Shown: in pieces, positions 36,586 through 44,633 of the stretch | Layout: every line of letters starts with the position of its first letter | How positions within the stretch are numbered: the stretch's first letter is position 1 | Assembly: GCA_963721065.1 (NCBI GenBank) | Contig: CAVRHO010000007.1 | Coordinates: 124,001-188,000 of the forward strand | Direction: 5' to 3' | Source of the DNA: CAWBLP01 sp963721065 | Lineage (GTDB): Bacteria > Pseudomonadota > Alphaproteobacteria > Acetobacterales > Acetobacteraceae | DNA: 64,000 bases | Notes under the pieces: generated by a model | Database searches by the model: none | What the model was told of the DNA's origin: nothing | What the model saw: only the letters and a program-made list of their open reading frames with translations | Translations under genes and position numbers: made by a program

Positions 36586-37692
36586 CTATCGCAACACCGC
36601 CTCGGTCTTCCGCTCGATCAGCGCGAAATCGATCTCGGCGCCCAGCCCGGGCGCGGTGGGGGCGTGCATCAGGCCGTCCTTGTCGATGTCGATCTCCTTC
36701 GCCATGCCGTATTTGTGCGCGGGGTGCGGCAGCAGCACCTCGAACATCGTGGTGTTGCGCAGCGACATGCACAGATGCAGGTTGGCCAGGTTGTTCAGCG
36801 AGTTCCCCGAATGGTGGATCTCGTAGCGCAGGCCGAAGGCTTCCGCGAGATGCGCGGTCTTCAGCATGGTGGTCAGGCCACCCTTGTTCGGGATGTCGCC
36901 GCGCAGGTAGTCGGTGGCCCGCTCGGTCAGCCAGATCGGGTAGGTGTCCAGCCCGCCGGCGGGGAATTCCGTTGCCAGGATCGGGATGTCCAGCTTCTCG
37001 CGCAGCTTGACGTAGTTGTAGATGTCCTCGTCGGCGAGCGGGTCCTCGAACCAGTAGAACCCCATCTCCTCGATCGCCCGGCCGACGCGCAGGGCGTCGG
37101 TGTAGGTGTAGCTCCAGGTGGAATCCAGCATCACGCGGAAGTCGTCGCCGACCGCCTTGCGCACCGCCTCGCACACCTTGATGTCCTTCTCCGGCTCCCG
37201 CGGCGGGTGGATCTTGTAGGCGCGCCAGCCGTTCGCCTTGAACTCCTGCGCCTGGTCCACATACGCCGCCACGTCCGGCAGCACCTGGGAGCTGGCGTAG
37301 CCCATGATCGAGGTGCGGTAGGTGCCCATCAGCGCGTGCACCGGCAGCTTGGCGATCTTGCCGGCCAGGTCCCACAGCGCGGTGTCCACCGCGCCGATGG
37401 TGCGGTAGCTGACCATGCGGTTGATCAGGCGCATGCCGGCATGGATGCGCTCGCGCTCCAGCGGGTCCTGGCCCATCAGCATCGGCTTCAGGGAGCGGAT
37501 CAGTTGCGGCCCGTCCATCGACGCCGGATTGGTCGCCGCGCCCAGGAAGGCGTGGCCCTCCAGCCCCGCATCGGTGTGGATGCGCAGCAGGCCGAGATTG
37601 CTGTTGCCGGCGGTGGCCGTGCCGGTGTGGTAGTTGGTCGCCGGGATGTTGTCCCAGGTGAAGATCGTCAGCGTGACGTCGTCGATTTTCAT
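36586..37692 (-). CDS. Enolase-superfamily enzyme (mandelate racemase/muconate lactonizing type)
   Basis: A 368-residue enolase-superfamily protein. Start at 37692 (MKIDDVTLTIFTWDN) has AGGGAG upstream. The conserved capping-domain block is ALWDLAGKIAKLPVHAL. The active-site barrel shows YKIHPP at the position of the KxK motif (so KxH), Asp in VMLDSTWSY, Glu in FEDPLADED and ATEFPAGG, and EIHHSGNSL toward the end. KxH with a His pair is unlike classic muconate cycloisomerase. It lies downstream of and apart from the catabolic operon, 164 bases upstream of the dehalogenase gene, with which it may be transcribed. The substrate is unknown. Confidence 0.85.
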   Translation of the reverse strand: MKIDDVTLTIFTWDNIPATNYHTGTATAGNSNLGLLRIHTDAGLEGHAFLGAATNPASMDGPQLIRSLKPMLMGQDPLERERIHAGMRLINRMVSYRTIGAVDTALWDLAGKIAKLPVHALMGTYRTSIMGYASSQVLPDVAAYVDQAQEFKANGWRAYKIHPPREPEKDIKVCEAVRKAVGDDFRVMLDSTWSYTYTDALRVGRAIEEMGFYWFEDPLADEDIYNYVKLREKLDIPILATEFPAGGLDTYPIWLTERATDYLRGDIPNKGGLTTMLKTAHLAEAFGLRYEIHHSGNSLNNLANLHLCMSLRNTTMFEVLLPHPAHKYGMAKEIDIDKDGLMHAPTAPGLGAEIDFALIERKTEAVLR

Positions 37693-38261
37693 GGTGTTTT
37701 CTCCCTTGTCATGGCCGGGCCTGCTCCGATGGACGCCAGGATACGCGGGGCCGGGAATGCGTCCTTGTTCCGATGTGCGGCGGATCCTGATGTGCCGGAC
37801 CTTGGCCTGCATCTATAGCCCCGTCGGGCGAGGTCGGGGAAATCCGCGCCAGCGCCGCCGGGGGCTGTCTTGTTCCGACCTGTGCAGCGTTCGGACCGGT
37901 GGAGCGGCGCCCGGATGTCGCGGCTGGTGGAGGGGATCTCTGGCTGCAGGCCTGCGTCGGACAGTATAGGTCGGGTGCGCCCGCGCCGTCGTGGCCGGCC
38001 CGCGGGTCGCGCCGACCGCCTGCGCGACGGCATGCCTCGGCCGACGTTCGCGTTTCTGTCGTGCGGAACGCAGTCGTACGAGCGGTCGGACCGTCCCGTG
38101 TTGTTTCTTGCGTTCCGGCCTGGCCGGTGTGTCTTCGGCATGACGAAGACGTGGATGGCCGGCCGTCGCCGGGCATGAGGGTGTGGGGAAGACCGGCAGA
38201 TACTGTCCGGCACGAATTGGTGGGTAAGGTTCGGGCGCTGCGCCTGCCGAGGCTGCCTGCT
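37693..38261. other. Gene-free region with half palindromic elements
   Basis: About 570 bases. Half-copies of the palindromic repeat lie at 37708-37727 (GTCATGGCCGGGCCTG) and 38148-38177 (GTGGATGGCCGGCCGTCGCC). ORFs across it are GC shadows without ribosome-binding sites. Confidence 0.55.
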
Positions 38262-39260
38262 TCAGCCGACATGCCGGCGCGTGCGCCGCAGTTCCTCGAG
38301 GTAGGGTGCGAGTTCGAAGACCACCGTGCCGGTCAGCAGCGTCGCAACGGCCCACAGGGGCAGCGGCCGGGCCTTGAGCCGCACCGACCAGTCGGGGGCT
38401 CGCTTGCCGAGGCCCAGCAGCGCACGCAGTTCCGGCCAGTGCAGGATGCTGACGAAGGCGGTCGCCATCACCGGCACCATCTCCAGATAGCTGTGCACGT
38501 GCTGCTCCAGCGGCGTGACCTTGCGCCGCTTCACCGCGTAGCTCACGTCCCACAATGCGGTGGCGGCGTGCAGAGCGACGGCGGAGAACATCAGCAGCAG
38601 AACCGGGCTGGTGATTTCCAGTACCATGCCGGCAATGACCGGCAGCGAGGCCTCGCCCAGCATCAGCAGGTGCATGGCGGATTCCTTGCTGCCGCTGGTG
38701 TCCTCGATGCGTGTGCGACGGTGGCACAGCCAGTCGGCGAGTTCCGCGGCCATCCAGATCGGCATCACCACCGCCAGCATGAAGTTCCGCGTGATGTCGG
38801 TGATTTCCCGCGGCGGCGTCGCCGTGATCGGCGGCCGGTCCCCTGGCGCGGATGGCGGTGGCAGCGTGGCGCCACGTCCGCGATTCCTGTCCAGGGCGCG
38901 CGTGGTGCGCTCCGTCGCCGTGCCTGGCGCCGGGCCGTGATTCGCCTCTGGGCCAGGCGCCGGGCGCCGCGGCGGAGGCTTGCGGTGTCGCCCGCGGCGC
39001 GCGGCGAGCCACCGGCCGCCGGCGAACGCGGCCAAAGCCGCCGCCCCCAGGCCGAGAAGTGCAGGCCGTTGCCGCGCCGTCTCGAGCTGCGGCCGAGCCC
39101 AGTCCTGTACCATGGTGGTCGCGGTGGCCAGCGCGTCCTGGATGCCGGGCGGACTTGCCGATGCGCCGCGGCCGGTCCTTGCCGACCCGCTGCGACCGGT
39201 CAGTGAATCCAGTTCGGCATGCAGTCGTCCGATCTGGCTGCCCGTGCCGGTGAGTGCCAT
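38262..39260 (-). CDS. Multi-pass membrane protein of unknown function
   Basis: A 332-residue protein. Residues 1-65 are polar, one hydrophobic stretch (ALLGLGAAALAAFAGG) follows, then a basic proline-rich linker up to about residue 150. The second half has several membrane segments (FMLAVVMPIWMAAELADWL, SPVLLLMFSAVALHAATAL, MVPVMATAFVSIL, LWAVATLLTGTVVFEL) with conserved-looking polar pieces between them (CHRRTRIEDTSGSKESAMH, TPLEQHVHSYLEM). I recall the second half as a widespread unnamed proteobacterial membrane family, here fused to an extra N-terminal part. The His and Glu in the loops could bind metal. Function unknown. Confidence 0.7.
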   Translation of the reverse strand: MALTGTGSQIGRLHAELDSLTGRSGSARTGRGASASPPGIQDALATATTMVQDWARPQLETARQRPALLGLGAAALAAFAGGRWLAARRGRHRKPPPRRPAPGPEANHGPAPGTATERTTRALDRNRGRGATLPPPSAPGDRPPITATPPREITDITRNFMLAVVMPIWMAAELADWLCHRRTRIEDTSGSKESAMHLLMLGEASLPVIAGMVLEITSPVLLLMFSAVALHAATALWDVSYAVKRRKVTPLEQHVHSYLEMVPVMATAFVSILHWPELRALLGLGKRAPDWSVRLKARPLPLWAVATLLTGTVVFELAPYLEELRRTRRHVG

Positions 39261-39429
39261 CGTCGCCTCCGCTGTTCCGTGTGCCTCATGGCCAACGCCG
39301 GAGTCAGAGTGGCGATTTCAGAAACGTTCGCGCGACCGGGAGCAGCGGGCCGGCTGCGAATTGTGATTCACGTTCGGGTGCGGCGTTCGGTCTGTTGCGC
39401 CGCACCGGCGGCGATGCAGGCCCGCTCCC

Positions 39430-39552
39430 CGCGCGGGCATCACACCGCGGGCATCACGCCGCGGGCATCACGCCGCGGGCATCACGACCGCGGGCATCAC
39501 ACCGCGGGCATCACACCGCGGGCATCACGCCGCGCGCATCACGCCGCGGGCA
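39430..39552. repeat. 14-15-bp tandem repeat array running into ymdB
   Basis: About eight copies of GCGGGCATCACACC or GCGGGCATCACGCC. The array crosses the stop codon of the leftward ymdB gene: its last codons (ATG CCC GCG GCG TGA) are one repeat unit. Confidence 0.88.
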
Positions 39553-40354
39553 TGGCCGGGGCCAGGCGGCCACCCATCCGCACCGGCTCGATCCGCTGCG
39601 CCAGGCCGGTGGCGTCGTCGGTCTGCACGAACACGCCGCACACCGTGGCGTCGCCTTCGGCCGGCGCCAGCCGCTCGCCCGGCATCTTGCGCCAGAAGCG
39701 CAGGGTGGCGGCGTCCTTCAGCATGCCGATGACGCTGTCATAGTCGCCGCACATCCCGGCGTCCGACTGGAACGCCGTGCCGCCCGGCAGGACCTGGGCA
39801 TCCGCGGACGGACAATGCGTGTGCGTGCCGACCACCAGCGACACCGTGCCGTCCAGGAAATGCGCGAACGCCATCTTCTCGCTGGTCGCCTCGGCGTGAA
39901 GATCCACCACGATGGCCGAAACGGTCACGCCCAGCCGGTGTTTCGCCAGTTCGTTGGTGATGCCGCGGAACGGGCAGTCCAGCGGGTCCATGAACAACCG
40001 TCCCATCGCCTGCGCCACCACGGCGCGGCGGCCGTCCGCCACCTCTACCACCGCGGAGCCGTTGCCGGGCGTGCCGGGGGGGAAATTCACCGGGCGGATC
40101 AGCCGGGGCGTGTCGGCGATGAAGGGGATGATTTCCTTGCGGTCCCAGGCGTGATTGCCCAGCGTCACCACATCGGCGCCGGCGGCGAACAGGGCCGTGG
40201 CCATGTCCGGCCCCAGGCCGAACCCGTGCGAGGCGTTCTCGGCATTCACCACCGCCAGGTCGATATGCAGCGCCCCTCGCAACTGCGGCAGGGCGGCCGC
40301 CACCGCTTCGCGGCCGGTGCGGCCAACCACGTCGCCGAGGAACAGGATGCGCAT
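39539..40354 (-). CDS. YmdB family metallophosphoesterase (TIGR00282)
   Basis: A 271-residue calcineurin-like phosphoesterase of the YmdB family, known in Bacillus as a 2',3'-cNMP phosphodiesterase. Metal-site motifs are RILFLGDVVGRTGRE, VVNAENASHGFGL, LGNHAWDRKE and GTHTHCPSADAQVLPGGTAF. The final residues APAMPAA are translated from a tandem repeat, so the natural C-terminus has probably been modified slightly. The start is one base from the end of the fau gene, so it belongs to the zapA-6S-fau-ymdB series. Its role in this lineage is unknown. Confidence 0.92.
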   Translation of the reverse strand: MRILFLGDVVGRTGREAVAAALPQLRGALHIDLAVVNAENASHGFGLGPDMATALFAAGADVVTLGNHAWDRKEIIPFIADTPRLIRPVNFPPGTPGNGSAVVEVADGRRAVVAQAMGRLFMDPLDCPFRGITNELAKHRLGVTVSAIVVDLHAEATSEKMAFAHFLDGTVSLVVGTHTHCPSADAQVLPGGTAFQSDAGMCGDYDSVIGMLKDAATLRFWRKMPGERLAPAEGDATVCGVFVQTDDATGLAQRIEPVRMGGRLAPAMPAA

Positions 40355-40933
40355 TCATTCGTCCTTGCAGAAGATCACGCCATTCTCGGTCGCCACCGCG
40401 TCCAGGCGTACGTCATGGGGGCCGGCCGGCACCGCCGCCACCTGCTGTACCGCATAGGCGACGCCCAGGGCGAATCGGCGGGGCAGGGCGGCCAGCGTGC
40501 GGTCGTAGAAGCCGGCGCCATAGCCCAGCCGGTAGCCGCGCCGGTCGAAGGCGAGCAACGGGACCAGCAGGAAATCAGGCACGGCTTCCTCGCCGATCGG
40601 GCGGAAGGTGCCGAACCGCTCGGGCTGCAACGCGTCGCCCGGCCGCCAGGTGCGGAAGCCGAGCGGATTGCCGCGGCGCGGTGTGACCGGCAGCACCACG
40701 GTGTGGCCGCGTGCGTGCAGCCGGTGCAGCAGCGGACGGATATCGATCTCCTCGCCGATCGGCCAGAAGCCGGAGACCACGGCGCCGGCCGGCGGGGGGC
40801 ATTCGGCCAGCACCCGGTCCGCCAGGGCCGCACCGGAAGCGGCCGGGTCACACCCGGCGCGCAACGCCAGCGCGCGGTCCCGCGCGGCGCGCTTCGCTTC
40901 GTCCAGCTCGGAAATGAAGTGCGGAGCCGCCAT
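40355..40933 (-). CDS. fau: 5-formyltetrahydrofolate cyclo-ligase
   Basis: A 192-residue MTHFS enzyme, converting 5-formyl-THF to 5,10-methenyl-THF with ATP. Typical blocks: FWPIGEEIDIRPLLHRLHARG, VLPVTPRRGNPLGFRTW and the ATP-site loop LVPLLAFDRRGYRLGYGAGFYDR. The place just downstream of the probable 6S RNA gene and zapA is the classical arrangement (zapA-ssrS-ygfA/fau) in proteobacteria. The ymdB gene follows directly. Confidence 0.95.
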   Translation of the reverse strand: MAAPHFISELDEAKRAARDRALALRAGCDPAASGAALADRVLAECPPPAGAVVSGFWPIGEEIDIRPLLHRLHARGHTVVLPVTPRRGNPLGFRTWRPGDALQPERFGTFRPIGEEAVPDFLLVPLLAFDRRGYRLGYGAGFYDRTLAALPRRFALGVAYAVQQVAAVPAGPHDVRLDAVATENGVIFCKDE

Positions 40934-40941
40934 GGCCGTTG

Positions 40942-41086
40942 GCGTCTCATCCTCCCAAGGCCTGCGTTTGCAGGTGGGCGCCGGATACCGAGACCACGAT
41001 CCCGACAGAGCCAGCTCCCGAGGAGGATGCTTACTGGCCCCGGGGATGAATTGCCTGACGCACCGGGCAGCCCCGCCTGACCCTAC
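40942..41086 (-). ncRNA. ssrS: Probable 6S RNA
   Basis: The 6S RNA gene characteristically sits between zapA and fau, and this gap is the right size. Read leftward, AGGCGGGGCTGCCCGG near the 5' end can pair with CCGGCGCCCACCT near the 3' end. GGGGCCAG and CTGGCTC close an inner hairpin, leaving a central bulge as in 6S. CCTGCGTTTGCAGG forms a hairpin at the 3' side. The call rests on synteny and rough pairing. Ends are estimates. Confidence 0.55.
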
Positions 41087-41411
41087 TTAAGGTGCCTCCA
41101 GGCCGGCGGCAATCTCTTCCGCTCTTTTCGCCATGCGACTCAGGCGTCGGCCCAGCCTGTGGTCCGCCTCGCCGTTGCCGCCGGCCGGCCTCCGCGGCGC
41201 GGAGTCGCTGCTCCAGCTCGAACAGGTCGTCGGCCATCAGCAGCGCTGCCATGACCAGCATGCGGGCCTCGCCGCTCTGGCCGGCGGTGGATTTGATGGT
41301 TTCGATTCGCCGCTCCACCTGCGCGGCCATGGCCTGCAGGTGCTGTTCCTCACCATCGCGACAGCCGATCGTGTAGGCGTAGCCGTTGATCCGAAGCGTC
41401 ACCTGCGCCAT
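41031..41411 (-). CDS. zapA: Cell division protein ZapA (C-terminal tail frameshifted)
   Basis: ZapA bundles FtsZ at midcell. The first 75 residues are clear: AQVTLRINGYAYTIGCRDGE, then MAAQVERRIETIKSTAGQ, MLVMAALLMADDLFELEQ and LRAAEAG. After that the frame gives a basic nonsense tail to 41031. Removing one base in GGCCGGCCGG near 41171-41190 instead gives GGNGEADHRLGRRLSRMAKR and AEEIAAGLEAP with a stop at 41087, a normal alphaproteobacterial ZapA end of 107 residues. The open frame also runs into the presumed 6S RNA, which supports the earlier stop. A sequence error is more likely than loss. Confidence 0.85.
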   Translation of the reverse strand: MAQVTLRINGYAYTIGCRDGEEQHLQAMAAQVERRIETIKSTAGQSGEARMLVMAALLMADDLFELEQRLRAAEAGRRQRRGGPQAGPTPESHGEKSGRDCRRPGGTLSRVRRGCPVRQAIHPRGQ

Positions 41412-41435
41412 CGAGCCGAATCCTTTCGTGCGCGG

Positions 41436-41651
41436 TCAGTCCTGCCGCGTGCCGAGTGCCGTGCGCAGCCTATCAATCAGGCTGTCGAGTCGGGCGGCGA
41501 TTTCGTCCACCGGAACGGCCGGTTCCGCCTCGGCGCCTTCCGCAGGCGGCGCCGGCGGTTGCACCCGCGGTCCGGCCAGCGCGGCAATGCGCTCCAGGGC
41601 GGCCTCCAGACGTGCCGCGGCCGCTGCCGCGTCGTCGGTTTCGCTCGCCAT
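41436..41651 (-). CDS. Small coiled-coil protein upstream of zapA
   Basis: A 71-residue acidic protein (MASETDDAAAAAARLEAALE) with heptad-like Ala/Leu segments at both ends and a Pro-rich middle. It sits 24 bases upstream of zapA, where alphaproteobacteria often carry a short DUF4164-type protein, so it may be a division-related partner; that is inference. AGGAGGG precedes the ATG at 41651. The frame is open to 41711 but the added residues look unnatural. Confidence 0.68.
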   Translation of the reverse strand: MASETDDAAAAAARLEAALERIAALAGPRVQPPAPPAEGAEAEPAVPVDEIAARLDSLIDRLRTALGTRQD

Positions 41652-41713
41652 GGTGCCGTGTCCCTCCTGCATGCCGCTTGCACAGAAAGCGAGCCAAAGC
41701 TTCAAGGTCAAGC

Positions 41714-42142
41714 ATGACCCTGCCGCCTGCCGTCATTGTGCACCAACTCGACCATGCCCGCACGGTGCTGGCGCTGGGCTGCCCGGTCACGCTGCTGTCG
41801 GCGCCCGGGGCGGCCGCCTGGGCCGGATGCGGCTGGTGGCGCGCCCTGGTGGCGCAGGCCGGCAACGCCTGTCCGAACGTCGCGTTCACCGACGTGCTGG
41901 ACTGCGGCGAGGCTTCCGGCCAGGCGCTGGCGGCGCTGCGGATCGGCCAGAGGCTGCTGGTGCTGGCGCCGGCCGCGCCGGGCCGGGACGCGGTGGCGGC
42001 GATCGCGGCGGCCCGGGGCGGGGCGGTCCTGGCCCAGGCGCCGCCGGCGCTGGACATGGCGGATTCCGCGGCTCGGCGGCGGCTGGTAAACTGGGTGCGG
42101 CTGCGAAGCGCCCCCGGTGACAGCGGCGCGGCCGTAAGCTAG
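41714..42142 (+). CDS. Hypothetical protein
   Basis: A 142-residue Ala-rich protein with no domain I can name. It begins MTLPPAVIVHQLDHARTVLA and has the flavour of a small nucleotide- or cofactor-binding fold (LLSAPGAAAWAG, DVLDCGEASGQALAALRIGQ, LLVLAPAAPGRDAV). It is divergent from the zapA-side genes and 42 bases upstream of fbaB, on the same strand. Codon composition is that of its neighbours. It may be a lineage-specific conserved protein. Confidence 0.65.
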   Translation: MTLPPAVIVHQLDHARTVLALGCPVTLLSAPGAAAWAGCGWWRALVAQAGNACPNVAFTDVLDCGEASGQALAALRIGQRLLVLAPAAPGRDAVAAIAAARGGAVLAQAPPALDMADSAARRRLVNWVRLRSAPGDSGAAVS

Positions 42143-42184
42143 TACCGTTGACACCGGCCAATTCCGAGAGAAGGGACAAGCCCG

Positions 42185-43105
42185 ATGCGCGTCACCCAGA
42201 AGGTGAAAAAGATCCTGGACTGGTATGAGGGCGATCCGCCCGGCGTGAAGGCCAACCTGGCCCGCATCCTGTGCACGGGCAAGCTGGCCGGCACCGGCAA
42301 GGTGCTGATCCTGCCGGTGGACCAGGGGTTCGAGCACGGTCCGGCGCGCAGCTTCGCCCCCAACCCGCCGGCCTATGATCCGCATTACCATTATCCGCTG
42401 GCGATCGAGGCGGGGCTGAACGCCTATGCCGCGCCGCTGGGCATGATCGCGGCGGGCGCCGACACCTTCGCCGGCCAGATCCCCACCATCCTGAAGATGA
42501 ACAGCAGCAACTCGCTGGCCACGTCGAAGGACCAGGCGGTGACCGCCAGCGTGAACGATGCGCTGCGGCTGGGCTGCGCGGCCATCGGCTTCACCATCTA
42601 TCCGGGCAGCGAATACGCCTTCGACCAGATGGAGGAACTGCGCGAGCTGACCGAGGAAGCCAAGGCGGCCGGCCTGGCCGTGGTGGTGTGGAGCTATCCG
42701 CGCGGGCCGAACCTGGACAAGGCCGGCGAGACCGCACTGGATATCTGCGCCTATGCCACGCAGATGGCGGCGCTGATGGGCGCCAACATCATCAAGGTGA
42801 AGCCGCCGTCCGCGGTGATCAGCCTGGATGCGGCGAAGAAGACCTACGACCAGGCGAAGCTGGACACCTCCACCCTGGCCAAGCGGGTGGAGCACGTGAT
42901 GCAGGCGGCGTTCGCCGGCAAGCGCGTGGTGGTGTTCTCCGGCGGCGAGGCGAAGGACCTCGACGGCGTGTATGAGGAGGTGCGCAACATCCGCGACGGC
43001 GGCGGCAACGGCAGCATCATCGGCCGCAACACCTTCCAGCGGCCGAAGGAGACGGCGCTGGAGATGCTGGGCAAGATCATCGACATCTACCTGGGCAAAG
43101 CCTGA
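42185..43105 (+). CDS. fbaB: Fructose-bisphosphate aldolase class I (FbaB/DhnA type)
   Basis: A 306-residue archaeal/bacterial-type class I aldolase, cleaving fructose-1,6-bisphosphate through a Schiff base. The lysine is in NIIKVKPPS (Lys204 or Lys206). VLILPVDQGFEHGPARSF and NGSIIGRNTFQRP (phosphate binding) are diagnostic. GAGAAGG-like ribosome-binding site precedes the ATG. It lies three bases upstream of thiE, and the pair are likely one transcript, an order seen in Acetobacteraceae as I recall. Confidence 0.94.
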   Translation: MRVTQKVKKILDWYEGDPPGVKANLARILCTGKLAGTGKVLILPVDQGFEHGPARSFAPNPPAYDPHYHYPLAIEAGLNAYAAPLGMIAAGADTFAGQIPTILKMNSSNSLATSKDQAVTASVNDALRLGCAAIGFTIYPGSEYAFDQMEELRELTEEAKAAGLAVVVWSYPRGPNLDKAGETALDICAYATQMAALMGANIIKVKPPSAVISLDAAKKTYDQAKLDTSTLAKRVEHVMQAAFAGKRVVVFSGGEAKDLDGVYEEVRNIRDGGGNGSIIGRNTFQRPKETALEMLGKIIDIYLGKA

Positions 43106-43108
43106 GCG

Positions 43109-43771
43109 ATGGCGGGGATGGGCGGCAGCCGGGATGGCTGCCGCATCTACCTGATCACCCCGCCGCGGCTGGATCCGGTGCCGTTCGCCGACCTGCTGGC
43201 GGCGGCGCTGGATGCCGGGGATGTGGCGGCGGTGCAGTTGCGGCTGAAGGACGTGGGCGACGACGACTGGCGGCGGGCGATCGATGCGCTGCGGCCCGTG
43301 ACTCAGTCGCGCGACGTGGCGTTCCTGCTGAACGACCGCGCCGACCTGGTGCGGCAGACCGGCAGCGACGGCGTGCATGTCGGGCAGGAGGACATGCCGG
43401 CCCCGCAGGCCCGCGCGCTGATCGGGCCGGACCTGACGCTGGGCGTCACCTGCAAGGGCAGCCGCGACCTGGCGATGCAGGCCGGGGAGGACGGCGCGGA
43501 CTACGTGGCGTTCGGGGCGTTCTTTCCGTCGGGCACCAAGGACGTGGCGCGGTTCATCGAGCCGGAGGTGCTGCGCTGGTGGTCCGAGCTGATGGAGCTG
43601 CCGAGCTGCGCGATCGGCGGGATTACCGCGGAGAACTGCGCGCCGCTGGTGCAGGCGGGGGCGGATTTCCTGGCGGTGGTCGGGTGCGTGTGGGGGCATC
43701 CGGACGGGCCGGCGGCGGGGGTTCGGGCGTTGAATGCGGCAATTGCGCGGGCGGGGGCGGAGGTGGCCTGA
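43109..43771 (+). CDS. thiE: Thiamine phosphate synthase
   Basis: A 220-residue ThiE-family TIM barrel, joining HMP-PP and THZ-P into thiamine phosphate. Motifs: VAAVQLRLKDV, VAFLLNDRADLVRQTGSDGVHVGQEDMP, LTLGVTCKGSRDLAMQAGEDGADYVAFGAF and FPSGTKD, and AIGGITAENCAPLVQAGADFLAVV. The LNDRADL and DGVHVGQ blocks are diagnostic. The residue after the VT pair is Cys-Lys-Gly rather than the more usual Ser-x-His, a variation seen in alphaproteobacterial homologues. No TPP riboswitch is evident upstream; it relies on the fbaB transcript. Confidence 0.92.
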   Translation: MAGMGGSRDGCRIYLITPPRLDPVPFADLLAAALDAGDVAAVQLRLKDVGDDDWRRAIDALRPVTQSRDVAFLLNDRADLVRQTGSDGVHVGQEDMPAPQARALIGPDLTLGVTCKGSRDLAMQAGEDGADYVAFGAFFPSGTKDVARFIEPEVLRWWSELMELPSCAIGGITAENCAPLVQAGADFLAVVGCVWGHPDGPAAGVRALNAAIARAGAEVA

Positions 43772-43903
43772 AGCCTTGCCGGCCCGCGCTTCGCAGCGGC
43801 TTACCTGGCCGGTTCGCCGTTCGTGTCATGGGTCGCCCGGCCCGGACGCTACGGTAAGGGAGCTTTGGACAGGCTCATCCGGGGTGCGCGGTGTGCGCCA
43901 CCA

Positions 43904-43957
43904 CGGTGCTTGCAACGACGGCCTCGACTTCGGTGCTTGCAACGACGGCCTCGACTT
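43904..43957. repeat. Perfect 27-bp direct duplication
   Basis: CGGTGCTTGCAACGACGGCC followed by TCGACTT is present twice with no spacing. It is not in a recognisable gene. Confidence 0.9.
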
Positions 43958-44042
43958 CCCGGCCGGGACGTGTCGTGCGATCCGGCCTCCTGTCGTTGTG
44001 ATACCAGCCTGCATACCGTTCGCCTCCTGGTCCGCGATTGAC

Positions 44043-44082
<40 letters not shown>

Positions 44083-44633
44083 GGCGACGGCCGGCCATCC
44101 ACAACGTTGGCGAATGCAGCAACGAAAGTTCCGGGTGGCGTGGCCGCGCGCGATGCCATTGCATGGCGGGCCGTGTGCGGGGGTCAGTATGATTCGCTGG
44201 ATTTGAGGCGCGATCGAACCGCTGCGGCCAACTGTCCGATCCCGGCGCGTACAGGGTCGAACAATTTGAGGCGGGTTGCAGGAGAGGCAGCCGCAGCACG
44301 CCGGACCGGTGGGCGGCTGTCAGGGCCCCATTGGGTAGAACAATTCGCGCTCACGGGATGACCCGGTCCATTTCTGCCAGGGACCCGGCCCGGCGGTTTG
44401 CGTGCCGTGCGTGTCGAGGCGTGCGATTGCGAGACACGACTGCCGCATTGAAACCACGCAGTGCAAACCTGAAAGTAGAAGCACATGTCGTGCCGACCAG
44501 GGCGTCGTTGACGCTCTTGGCTGCGTCACAGTCATGCATTTATTCGACGCGGGTTCAGAAGTTCTTGCCGCGCCGAGGTGTAATCATGCATAGTTCAGCG
44601 GCCGGCTTTAGCTGCAGGGGTGGAGCAGTCGCG

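Noticed and set aside
44184..44535. Short leftward frames ending RLKLFDPVRAGIGQL…
   Set aside because: Looked like an integrase or regulator remnant at first, but no motif could be followed beyond a few residues.
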